Assembly (NCBI GenBank): GCA_964497855.1
Contig: CAZCFM010000062.1
Span: 1 to 21,085, forward strand
Direction: 5' to 3'
Length of the DNA stretch: 21,085 nucleotides
Source of the DNA: CAYLNG01 sp964497855
GTDB lineage: Bacteria; Verrucomicrobiota; Kiritimatiellia; SS1-B-03-39; UBA6053
Positions within the stretch are counted from its first letter, which is position 1, and the number at the start of each line of letters is the position of its first letter. A program made the position numbers and the translations under genes. The notes beneath the pieces are model-generated. The model was not told the DNA's origin. It ran no database searches and saw only the letters and a list, made by a program, of their open reading frames with translations. Positions 4,659-11,639 of the stretch are shown here, in pieces.

Positions 4659-7550
4659 ATGCAATTCATTCAGGAAAACACTCCAGCATTCTCCCCCACC
4701 CTTTCGAGGGAAATCTCTTCGGGCTTGTTGAGCAAACGAGCACGCGGCTTGGTGATGGCCCTTCTGCTCCTCGGGGCCTCGGCTCCCGCGCAGGACGTGG
4801 AACGCAGCGCCGACCCCTTTGACCGGGAAGTGGAGTTCATCACCTTTCTGATGGACAGCAATTTGTTTACCTACGCCAATCTGGCCATGTCCGAGCTGCG
4901 CACGGCCTACCCGAATGACAAGGACCGCGTGCTCGTCGCCGAGGCCGGGGTTATGTTGCGAATGGGGCGCACCGACGATGTGGAGAAAACGCTCGCAGGA
5001 CGCTCATTGGCCACCGATCCCAAAGCCCAGGCCATCCTCCTGCAACTGGCCATGACCTATGATTCCATGGGCAAGGGCGAGCAGGCCATGGCGCACTACA
5101 AGACCTTCATGGCCCTGAACGAAGGCAAAGAAATCGAAGACCGCGACGTGTTGCGCTATTTTGCCAGCGCCGGTCTGCGGCTGGCGGCCATTCAGAATGA
5201 AGCCAAGGACTTTGAAGGGGCGGCCAAGACCCTCCGCGGCGTCATCCGTGCGGTCAACAGCGATGTGCTCAAACGCAAATTCAGCGTGATTGCCGCGCAG
5301 ACGGACGTTGACCATGCCTTGTCTCTGCAAGGGGCGGCCCGCGCAACCAAGCTCAAGCAGTCCAGCGAATCGCTGAAAGAGATTCTGTATGGCGCCAACG
5401 ACAACTACTGGTTCATGGCCAATGCCCTGCAAGCCTACATCACCCATTTGGGCGGAGACACGGATGGGGCGATGAAATCCCTCGCCGGAATGCGCGCCTC
5501 CGCGCAGGCGATGGAAACCCAGTTGGACCAAAGTCAGGTGCCCAAATCGGAATACCCCCGTGCGTCGATGCGCTACGTTGAGGGCATCATCCAATTTAAC
5601 GAAGCCAAAAAACGGCAGGCCGCCGGCGGGGAAGCCGAAGCCCGCCGTCTCGCCGCCCAGGCTCTGGGCAACTTTTACAATGCCTTCCTGCTGTACGACG
5701 GCAACGACTACGCCAGTCGCTCCGCGCTGTTGTTCGAAGACGTCAAAGCCTGGATCAAGGAAACCTGGGGCGTGGATCCCAAAACGGTAGAGAATCCCAA
5801 AGCCGCCGAGTTGATCTTCAAACGGCAACTCGACCTCGCCCAGGAACTCCTGCGCTCGGGCAAAAACGAGGATGCCGAACGCACCCTCCTCCGCGGACTC
5901 GCCCAGTACCCCGTCACTCCATACACCCTCCAGGCCCTCAGCATTCTCGGACGCGTCTGGGTGGCTCAGGATAAACCCTGGGAACTCATGTCCCTCGCCG
6001 AATATGCGGCTGACATATACCCGGACAACAGCGATGCCGGCACCCTGCTCAAGCTCATCGGCAACAAGATGGTGCGCGACGAAAACACCTACGGCATTGA
6101 AACCGTGTTCAGCGCCTTCGGACGCCGCTTCCCCGGCGACCCCGTTGCCGCCGACCGCCTTCTGATGATCGGGAAAATCGCCGCCGACCGCGGGGACCAA
6201 TCCCGCGCGATTGAACTTTTTGACCAAGTCCTCGCCATCTACCCCGGCAGCAAGCAGGCCACCCAGGTCCTCACCCTCCGCGCGGACGAGGCCATGAAGG
6301 CGGACAACCACGAGTCCGCCATCGAAGCCTTCGGCCGCGTCCGCGACCAGGCCCCGCCCGGCTTTGGCCGCGCCCAGGCCGTCTTCGCTATCGCCAACGC
6401 CAAACTGCGGATGAAAGACCCCGAAAAAGAAGTCGAAGCCGTCAAAGAACTCGTCGACCTTCGCACGGAACTCGATCCAAAACGCAGCGACAGCGTCTAT
6501 TACCGCGGTGCCGACAAGGACCGCAGTCTGAATCTACTCCAAAACACGCGTTTTATGATTTCGCAAATGCTTTTGAAAAAGGCCCGCGAGCAAAACGACG
6601 AAAAACTCCGCAAACAGGCCGCCGACGAACTCAACCAGTTCCTCGCCGAATACCCCCGCGCCGAACAAGCCCCCAACGTGATGTACAGCCTCGGACGTCT
6701 GCAATTGCAACAGGGCAACAGCGCCGCCGCCGCCGCGACCTTCGAGCGCCTCGCCAAAGAATTCCCCGACTCCGATGCCGGCCGCGACGCTCTCTACTCC
6801 CTCGTGAAGGCGGCCCTGGAGGAAAACCAGGTCGGCATTGCCAGCGAATCCGTCGCCCGCATGGTCCAACAGCCCGAGCGCTACGAAGTCGAGAAAATTT
6901 ATCAGGTGGGCGTGCTCATGCTCGCCAATGAGCGCTGGACGGAAGCGGCGGACAGCTTCAATGTCGTGCTGAAAAACCCCAAGACCGCCGTCGACCCCAA
7001 TCTCCGCCAGCGCACGCTCTACAATGTGGGACGGGCCGCCCTGGGCGCGGGCCGCAAAGACGAGGCCATTGAGGGTCTGGAAAAATTCATCTCCGAATTT
7101 TCCAGATCCGCACTCGTGGTTGAAGCCGGCATCACCCTCGCGGACGCCTATATTCAGCAGAACCCGCCCCAAATTGAAAAGGCCCGCGCCGCCATCGGCC
7201 AGGCCCAACGGATCCTGCAGCAGCGCCGCACCCCGATCGACCAAACCCGGGTGGACATGGCCCTGGCTCGCATCAACATGGTGGACGGCAAACCCGATGC
7301 CGCCCTGTCCAATCTCTACAAGGCCGGTTTTTCCAAACCCGAAACTCCCGAACACGCCCAGCTGGTTCGCGAAGCCATCCTGCTCGCCGTGGCCGAAGCC
7401 CTCAAATCCGCCGAAGCCGGGAATGCCAGCCGTTGGCAGTTGGTCGTGGAACTCACCGACCAGTACATCCGCTCTTTCCCCATGGACCCGAAAGCCGCTG
7501 AAATGCGCGTCCTGAGCGGCCGCGCCCTCAGCCTCGCCCCGCAAAACTAA
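4659..7550 (+). CDS. Large exported TPR-repeat protein of the Exb operon
   Basis: A 963-residue protein made almost entirely of TPR-like helical hairpins after an export signal. Clear repeats include residues ~124-155 (AMTYDSMGKGEQAMAHY), ~498-530 (AADRGDQSRAIELFDQVL), ~531-567, ~671-706 (LGRLQLQQGNSAAAAATFE), ~743-776 and ~785-819 (VGRAALGAGRKDEAIEGLE). The hydrophobic core VMALLLLGASAPA (residues 32-44) ends in a good signal-peptidase site, so the mature protein is probably periplasmic. The 32 residues ahead of it are unusually long; in-frame TTG codons at 4725 and 4728 or the ATG at 4755 would give a normal signal peptide. First gene of a five-gene operon with ExbB/ExbD, which points to a role as a scaffold or partner of that motor. 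No catalytic motif was seen. Confidence 0.85.
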   Translation: MQFIQENTPAFSPTLSREISSGLLSKRARGLVMALLLLGASAPAQDVERSADPFDREVEFITFLMDSNLFTYANLAMSELRTAYPNDKDRVLVAEAGVMLRMGRTDDVEKTLAGRSLATDPKAQAILLQLAMTYDSMGKGEQAMAHYKTFMALNEGKEIEDRDVLRYFASAGLRLAAIQNEAKDFEGAAKTLRGVIRAVNSDVLKRKFSVIAAQTDVDHALSLQGAARATKLKQSSESLKEILYGANDNYWFMANALQAYITHLGGDTDGAMKSLAGMRASAQAMETQLDQSQVPKSEYPRASMRYVEGIIQFNEAKKRQAAGGEAEARRLAAQALGNFYNAFLLYDGNDYASRSALLFEDVKAWIKETWGVDPKTVENPKAAELIFKRQLDLAQELLRSGKNEDAERTLLRGLAQYPVTPYTLQALSILGRVWVAQDKPWELMSLAEYAADIYPDNSDAGTLLKLIGNKMVRDENTYGIETVFSAFGRRFPGDPVAADRLLMIGKIAADRGDQSRAIELFDQVLAIYPGSKQATQVLTLRADEAMKADNHESAIEAFGRVRDQAPPGFGRAQAVFAIANAKLRMKDPEKEVEAVKELVDLRTELDPKRSDSVYYRGADKDRSLNLLQNTRFMISQMLLKKAREQNDEKLRKQAADELNQFLAEYPRAEQAPNVMYSLGRLQLQQGNSAAAAATFERLAKEFPDSDAGRDALYSLVKAALEENQVGIASESVARMVQQPERYEVEKIYQVGVLMLANERWTEAADSFNVVLKNPKTAVDPNLRQRTLYNVGRAALGAGRKDEAIEGLEKFISEFSRSALVVEAGITLADAYIQQNPPQIEKARAAIGQAQRILQQRRTPIDQTRVDMALARINMVDGKPDAALSNLYKAGFSKPETPEHAQLVREAILLAVAEALKSAEAGNASRWQLVVELTDQYIRSFPMDPKAAEMRVLSGRALSLAPQN

Positions 7551-7562
7551 GGAATCTCCATC

Positions 7563-8369
7563 ATGAACCTCTCCCTTCGCACATGCCTCTCTGCCACCGC
7601 CCTGCTCCTTCTTTCTGCCTCCGGGGTCAACGCTCAACTGAGCATCGAACTCCCCAATGGGCAATCTGTGCAGGTTCAAAGCATCGACGCACGTCCCGAC
7701 GGCACGCTGGCCATTATACGAGACGGGCAGCCGATGAACCTGAATCGCGAACAATATATCCGTGCCATCGGGGCCCGCCCTCCCCAGCTGGACGAAGCCT
7801 TTATCCTCATCGGCCAGGGAAATGCTAAAGAAGCCCAGGCGAAACTGAGTGGAATCATCGGTTCCCGCTCGGCCATGTTCCAGACCTGGGACGTGGTCGC
7901 AGGTGTCACCCTCGCCAACCTCCAGATCGAGGCCAACGACGGGCCTGGAGCCCGCCGCACCCTCGACACCCTCATGCAACGCTATGGCGATCGCGCCACG
8001 ACGATTTTCCCTCAACTCATCCCCCTGCAATGGCGCACACGCATCGCTCAAGGACAGATCGCCGGACTCGAAGAGGAATTGAACAAAATCATCCTGGAAG
8101 ACAAGGACCGCCTCCGTCAAGCTCAGGCCCAGATTGTCCGCGGCGATCTGAAACGCAAACGTTCCGACCTAAAAGCCGCCCTTCTGGATTACCTGCGCAC
8201 CGCGCACTTTTTCAGCCAGGATGACGCCGCCTCCGCCGAGGCCCTCTTTAAAGTCGGCAGCACCTTCCAGGAACTGGGGGAGAATGCCAACGCACGCCGC
8301 TATTTCAACGAACTGAAAGAGCGCTTTCCCAAGAGTGAATTTGCCGCCCGCATTCCCGCGGGTGGCTGA
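7563..8369 (+). CDS. Smaller exported TPR-like protein of the Exb operon
   Basis: A 268-residue protein with a signal peptide (residues 1-24, cleavage after GVNA). A short beta-rich N-terminal segment follows (LSIELPNGQSVQVQSI, repeated DG turns), then helical repeats. The clearest repeat lies near the C-terminus: ALFKVGSTFQELGENANARR, followed by FNELKERFPKSEFA, typical of the last TPR in YbgF/BamD-like proteins. It starts 12 bp after the large TPR gene with AAGGA as ribosome binding site, and precedes exbB by 47 bp. Probably a periplasmic partner of the same complex. The specific role is not known. Confidence 0.8.
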   Translation: MNLSLRTCLSATALLLLSASGVNAQLSIELPNGQSVQVQSIDARPDGTLAIIRDGQPMNLNREQYIRAIGARPPQLDEAFILIGQGNAKEAQAKLSGIIGSRSAMFQTWDVVAGVTLANLQIEANDGPGARRTLDTLMQRYGDRATTIFPQLIPLQWRTRIAQGQIAGLEEELNKIILEDKDRLRQAQAQIVRGDLKRKRSDLKAALLDYLRTAHFFSQDDAASAEALFKVGSTFQELGENANARRYFNELKERFPKSEFAARIPAGG

Positions 8370-8416
8370 AACGATCCTATCAAACCCTTCGCAGAAGAGA
8401 AACACAGGAGTATGTC

Positions 8417-9184
8417 ATGTTGAAGAAATTCGGATGGAAATGTTTGCTTGCAGCCACAGTCCTCACCTCGGGCTGGTTGGCCCGCGCTCAGGATGCCGGA
8501 GCTGTGGTTCCCGCCACCACCACCCCTCCCCCCTCCTCTTCCGGCGGCTCCTCCTTTTGGGATGTCGTCACCGGCAGCGGTATTCTCGGCATCCTGCTCT
8601 GGCTCGTTATTTTCGCCGCCTCCGTGGCCTGTATCGCGCTGATCGTCGACGCCTTCCTCACCGTCCGCGCCTCCAAAATCATGCCCAGCTCCGTGCTGAA
8701 CAAGGTCAAAGCCGCCATGGAACAGGGCGATGTGATGAAGGCCCTCCAGCACTGCGAAGAAGAACCCTGCGCCGTCTCCAACATCCTTTCCGCCGGCTTC
8801 TCCAACGTGCAGGAAGGGTTTGACACCATTCAGGACGCCGTGTCCGTGGCCGCCGCCCTCGAAGAGGAACGCCTCATGCAGCGCGTCAACTACCTCAACG
8901 TTGTCGGCAACATCGCCCCCATGCTCGGACTGCTTGGAACCGTCCAAGGCATGATTGACGCCTTCGCCGGCCTCGCCAACGCGGGTGCCGCAGGTGGCGG
9001 CGCCCTCGCCAACAGCATTTCCCAGGCGCTCTGGACCACCGCCATCGGCCTCGTCGTCGCCATTCCCGCCCTGTCCTTCTTCTACTACTTCCGCAACCGC
9101 GCCTCCACCATCATTCTCGGCATGGAAATGCTGACCATGGACGAGATCAAGGTCCTGCGCAACGTGGAAGTCGTCGACAACTGA
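8417..9184 (+). CDS. exbB: ExbB/TolQ/MotA-family proton channel subunit
   Basis: The 255-residue inner-membrane stator subunit couples proton flow to work in the periplasm or at the outer membrane. Three membrane helices are seen at ~55-80, ~162-186 and ~202-225, with the family signature ALWTTAIGLVVAIPAL in the third and GNIAPMLGLLGTVQGMI in the second. Residues 1-24 form a cleavable-looking signal (cleavage after LARA), followed by a Pro/Ser/Gly-rich linker (~31-46). This N-terminal extension is absent from short ExbB proteins but common in longer ones. AGGAG at 8406-8410 fixes the start at 8417. The two ExbD genes follow directly. TolQ is an alternative name, but no tolA, tolB or pal is present. 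Confidence 0.92.
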   Translation: MLKKFGWKCLLAATVLTSGWLARAQDAGAVVPATTTPPPSSSGGSSFWDVVTGSGILGILLWLVIFAASVACIALIVDAFLTVRASKIMPSSVLNKVKAAMEQGDVMKALQHCEEEPCAVSNILSAGFSNVQEGFDTIQDAVSVAAALEEERLMQRVNYLNVVGNIAPMLGLLGTVQGMIDAFAGLANAGAAGGGALANSISQALWTTAIGLVVAIPALSFFYYFRNRASTIILGMEMLTMDEIKVLRNVEVVDN

Positions 9185-9212
9185 TCCGCGCGACTCTCCC
9201 CGGAACCCTCCC

Positions 9213-9635
9213 ATGAAACGCAACTCCGCTCCTGATTCGGTCAACCTGACCCCGATGATCGACATCGTGTTTCAGCTGATCATCTTTTTCGTCTTCACCC
9301 TCGACCTCGAACGGGAGAAGTTCGATAAAGACATCGAGATTCCGATGGCCACCAACCCAGCGGAAATCAAGGAGTTTGAACCGGCCACGGTCTATCCGCA
9401 GGTCCTCGCCAGTGGCAACATCAAAGTGGGATCGGCCATCGTTGATCCCGCCACGTTCCGCAACCTGATCCGACAGGCCGTCAAACGTTATGGCCAGGAG
9501 GTCCCGGTGATGGTCTACGGCGCGGCGGAGGCCAAGCACTCCGATATCCGCAAGGTCATGGATATCTGCTCCGAAGAAGGCTTGTACAAAATCAATATCC
9601 TGGGTGTGAAAGAGCGCTCCAGTCAGCGTAAATAA
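9213..9635 (+). CDS. exbD: ExbD/TolR-family protein, first copy
   Basis: The 140-residue product has a short cytoplasmic N-terminus, one membrane helix (~16-33) and a periplasmic domain. The motif LTPMIDIVFQLIIFF carries the conserved Asp17 that takes part in proton transfer in the ExbB-ExbD channel. It begins 28 bp after exbB and ends 15 bp before a second exbD. The periplasmic domain ends in a basic tail (SSQRK). It is distinct enough from the second copy to suggest a heteromeric channel core rather than a recent duplication. Confidence 0.9.
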   Translation: MKRNSAPDSVNLTPMIDIVFQLIIFFVFTLDLEREKFDKDIEIPMATNPAEIKEFEPATVYPQVLASGNIKVGSAIVDPATFRNLIRQAVKRYGQEVPVMVYGAAEAKHSDIRKVMDICSEEGLYKINILGVKERSSQRK

Positions 9636-9650
9636 GAAAGAGGTCTCCCC

Positions 9651-10079
9651 GTGTCCAAACGCAAATCCAGAAACAAGCGGGAACGCGCCAGTAAAAAAAA
9701 GCTGGAAGACGTGCCTATGACGCCGATGATCGACGTCGTCTTCCAGTTGCTGATTTACTTTGTGCTGACCTTTGAAATCCCCGACACAATGACACAAATG
9801 CAGGTGTGGCGTCCGGCCCCCGATTCGAAGTCGAAACCCCCGGAAACCCCCATCGAATTCACCCGCATCGGCGTCTACAACGGTTTTTACACCCTTGACG
9901 ATACCCGCATCAGCACCGAAAACCTCCAGCGGGCCTTCAACCGCTTCGCCGACCTCAACCCCGGCCAGACCATCATCGTGATTGCCACCGCTGACAGCCG
10001 TCACAAACACCTGGTCACCGCCCTCGACATGCTCGCCAAGGCCGGCCTCACCAACATCAGTCTGCTCTCCTCCAACTAA
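9651..10079 (+). CDS. exbD: ExbD/TolR-family protein, second copy
   Basis: The 142-residue product starts at GTG 9651, with AGAAAGAGG (9636-9644) upstream as ribosome binding site. A strongly basic N-terminus (SKRKSRNKRERASKKK) precedes the membrane helix with TPMIDVVFQLLIYFV, in which Asp28 is the conserved proton-carrying residue. The periplasmic domain contains QTIIVIATADSRHKHLVTALD, the usual ExbD/TolR ending fold. It is the last gene of the operon; its stop is three bases from the stop of the convergent sufS-like gene, leaving no room for a separate terminator. Confidence 0.9.
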   Translation: MSKRKSRNKRERASKKKLEDVPMTPMIDVVFQLLIYFVLTFEIPDTMTQMQVWRPAPDSKSKPPETPIEFTRIGVYNGFYTLDDTRISTENLQRAFNRFADLNPGQTIIVIATADSRHKHLVTALDMLAKAGLTNISLLSSN

Positions 10080-10082
10080 AGG

Positions 10083-11069
10083 TCAGTACCCGAAAATCCG
10101 CCGCGTGGTGCGCAGTGCCTCCAGCAGCGCTGTCGTTTCGTCGGGGCTGTTGTAGAAGTGGTAACTTGCCCGGTTGATCGCCGGGTGGCCCAAAACTTTC
10201 ATCAGCGGCTGGCAACACACATGCCCCGCCCGAATGGCCACACCCGACTGGTCAACGAGCTGGGCCACGTCGTGCGGATGGATGTCGTCCAGCCAGAAGG
10301 AAACCGCCCCGCCGCGTTCCCGGGGATACGCCGTGAGCGTGACGCCGGGTTCCGCCGCGAGACGCTTCGCCGCATCCTCCACCAGCGCATGGACCGTGGC
10401 CGCAATCCGCTCCATGCCCAGCTCCTGCATGTAGCCAAGCGCCGCTCCCCAACCAATCGCTCCCGCGATATTCGGCGTTCCCGCCTCGAACTTGTAGGGC
10501 AAATCGGCCCAGGTGGAGCCCTCGATCGACACCTGGTCGATCATCTCTCCGCCGCCTTGATACGGAGGCATCGACTCCAGCAGTTCCAGCGGCGCGACCA
10601 AGGCCCCAATGCCTGTCGGACCACACATTTTGTGCGCGGAACAGACAAAAAAATCGCAACCAAGGGCCTGAAGATTGATCGGAAGGTGCGGAGCGCTTTG
10701 GGCGCCATCGATCAACACCTTCGCCCCGCAGGCCTGGGCACGTCGGATCAGTTCCGCCACCGGATTTACGGTGCCCAGCGCATTGCTGATGTGTGTGATC
10801 GCCAGAAGTTTCGTCTTTTCAGTCAGCAGGGTGTCCAACGCCGACAGATCCAGCTCGCCACTGCCCAGAATCGGAAGGGCCCGCAGCGTTGCCCCGCATT
10901 TCCGCGCCGCAAGCTGCCANNNNNNNNNNNNNNNNNNNNNNNNNNNNNNNNNNNNNNNNNNNNNNNNNNNNNNNNNNNNNNNNNNNNNNNNNNNNNNNNN
11001 NNNNNNNNNNNNNNNNNNNGGGAAATCCTCGCGGATACGTTTCACTTCCGTGGGCGAAAAAGGATTCAT
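10083..11069 (-). CDS. sufS: Cysteine desulfurase, SufS/CsdA type, interrupted by assembly gap
   Basis: This PLP enzyme removes sulfur from cysteine to supply Fe-S cluster assembly in the cytoplasm. Visible motifs are TKLLAITHISNALGTVNP, the PLP Asp and nearby residues in VLIDGAQSAPH, the Schiff-base lysine in CSAHKMCGPTG, FEAGTPN, and RAGHVCCQPLM with the persulfide cysteine. The N-terminal 16 or so residues (MNPFSPTEVKRIREDF) are intact. About 115 residues expected between them and WQLAARKCGA are missing into the N run 10920-11019, so the real gap should be about 350 bp. The start ATG (11067-11069) follows GGAGGT by 6 bp and overlaps the stop of the upstream Rieske gene by one base. No sufBCD genes are in the window. 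Confidence 0.9.
   Translation of the reverse strand: MNPFSPTEVKRIREDFXXXXXXXXXXXXXXXXXXXXXXXXXXXXXXXXXXWQLAARKCGATLRALPILGSGELDLSALDTLLTEKTKLLAITHISNALGTVNPVAELIRRAQACGAKVLIDGAQSAPHLPINLQALGCDFFVCSAHKMCGPTGIGALVAPLELLESMPPYQGGGEMIDQVSIEGSTWADLPYKFEAGTPNIAGAIGWGAALGYMQELGMERIAATVHALVEDAAKRLAAEPGVTLTAYPRERGGAVSFWLDDIHPHDVAQLVDQSGVAIRAGHVCCQPLMKVLGHPAINRASYHFYNSPDETTALLEALRTTRRIFGY
10920..11019. other. Assembly gap of 100 N inside sufS-like gene
   Basis: A second placeholder of exactly 100 N. It removes the region that in SufS holds the N-terminal cofactor-binding part, including the PLP-stacking histidine, so its absence is an assembly artefact. Confidence 0.95.
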
Positions 11070-11383
11070 CACGGGACCTCCACCCAAATCTGATTGTTTT
11101 CGATTTTCACGGGATAGCTGAGAATCGGTTTCACGGCGGGGAGGCTCAGGTGTTTTCCGTTGCGGATGTCAAAACAGGCTCCGTGCAGCGGGCACATCAG
11201 CTCGTAGCCCTCCAAATCGCCATTGATCAGCGACACCTTCTGATGGCTGCACCAGATTTCCACCGCGTAAAACCCGCCATCCGCCGCCCTAAAAACCCCC
11301 ACCTGAATCTCTTCGGTGAGTTCGCAATATTTGCGGTCGGTGGACTCGAAATCGGAAAGGGAAGCGGCGGCAATCCAGGACAT
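11069..11383 (-). CDS. Rieske-type [2Fe-2S] ferredoxin
   Basis: A 104-residue single-domain Rieske protein. The cluster ligands are Cys45 and His47 (IWCSHQK) and Cys64 and His67 (LMCPLHGACFD), as in NirD and oxygenase ferredoxins. It has no signal peptide or membrane anchor, so it is a soluble cytoplasmic electron carrier. The ATG at 11381-11383 gives the normal domain length; an in-frame TTG at 11446 would add 21 residues that do not look like part of the domain. The stop codon overlaps the start of the cysteine desulfurase (TGATG), so the two are translationally coupled. Rieske proteins are known to occur in suf-type operons of many bacteria. A function in Fe-S assembly is inferred from this pairing only. 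Confidence 0.85.
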   Translation of the reverse strand: MSWIAAASLSDFESTDRKYCELTEEIQVGVFRAADGGFYAVEIWCSHQKVSLINGDLEGYELMCPLHGACFDIRNGKHLSLPAVKPILSYPVKIENNQIWVEVP

Positions 11384-11562
11384 GAGGTAAAGGGGGGTTG
11401 GAGCGAAGGTGCTTCCTTCCTCTACCCCATTTTCGCCCAGCCTCAACCTTTTCCCACCAAAAGAACCACCATCCTCACCTAGCCCCAGCGCTATATTTTA
11501 TATTGTAACTGTTGAAATATAATCCCATCCGGGATGTCCGGGCCTACCTGGGCCATTTATGC
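11384..11562. promoter_or_regulatory. Divergent intergenic region, AT-rich block
   Basis: This is the left part of the 256-bp gap between the Rieske gene and the giant plus-strand gene. An AT-rich block at 11491-11523 includes a perfect TATAAT (11518-11523) without a good -35, and could supply -10 elements in either direction. A single TTACAA on the minus strand (11503-11508) echoes the heptamers downstream. CATCCGGGATG (11526-11536) and GGCC-N6-GGCC just after it are small palindromes. Confidence 0.35.
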
Positions 11563-11619
11563 ATTACAAACGTTACAAATATTACAAAAATTACATTTAA
11601 TACTTCTACAGCCTATAGA
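11563..11619 (+). promoter_or_regulatory. Four TTACAAA-like heptamers at 9-bp period plus possible -10
   Basis: TTACAAA at 11564, 11573 and 11582 and TTACATT at 11591 are spaced exactly 9 bp apart, on the same strand. TATAGA at 11614-11619 follows the last repeat with the spacing expected if that repeat covers the -35 position. The coding start is at 11640. The array looks like a binding site for a tandemly binding activator of the giant secreted protein. The factor is unknown. Confidence 0.5.
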
Positions 11620-11639
11620 CTTCATGTATTTTAATAGGC

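Noticed and set aside
6534..8120. 528-codon minus-strand frame across the TPR genes
   Set aside because: Antisense to two TPR genes with signal peptides and ribosome binding sites; no domain of its own.
11563..11598. CRISPR-like or replication-origin iterons
   Set aside because: Repeats are 7 bp with 2-bp spacers, far too short for CRISPR. No replication initiator gene or DnaA boxes are nearby, while a gene start follows directly, so a promoter element is more likely.
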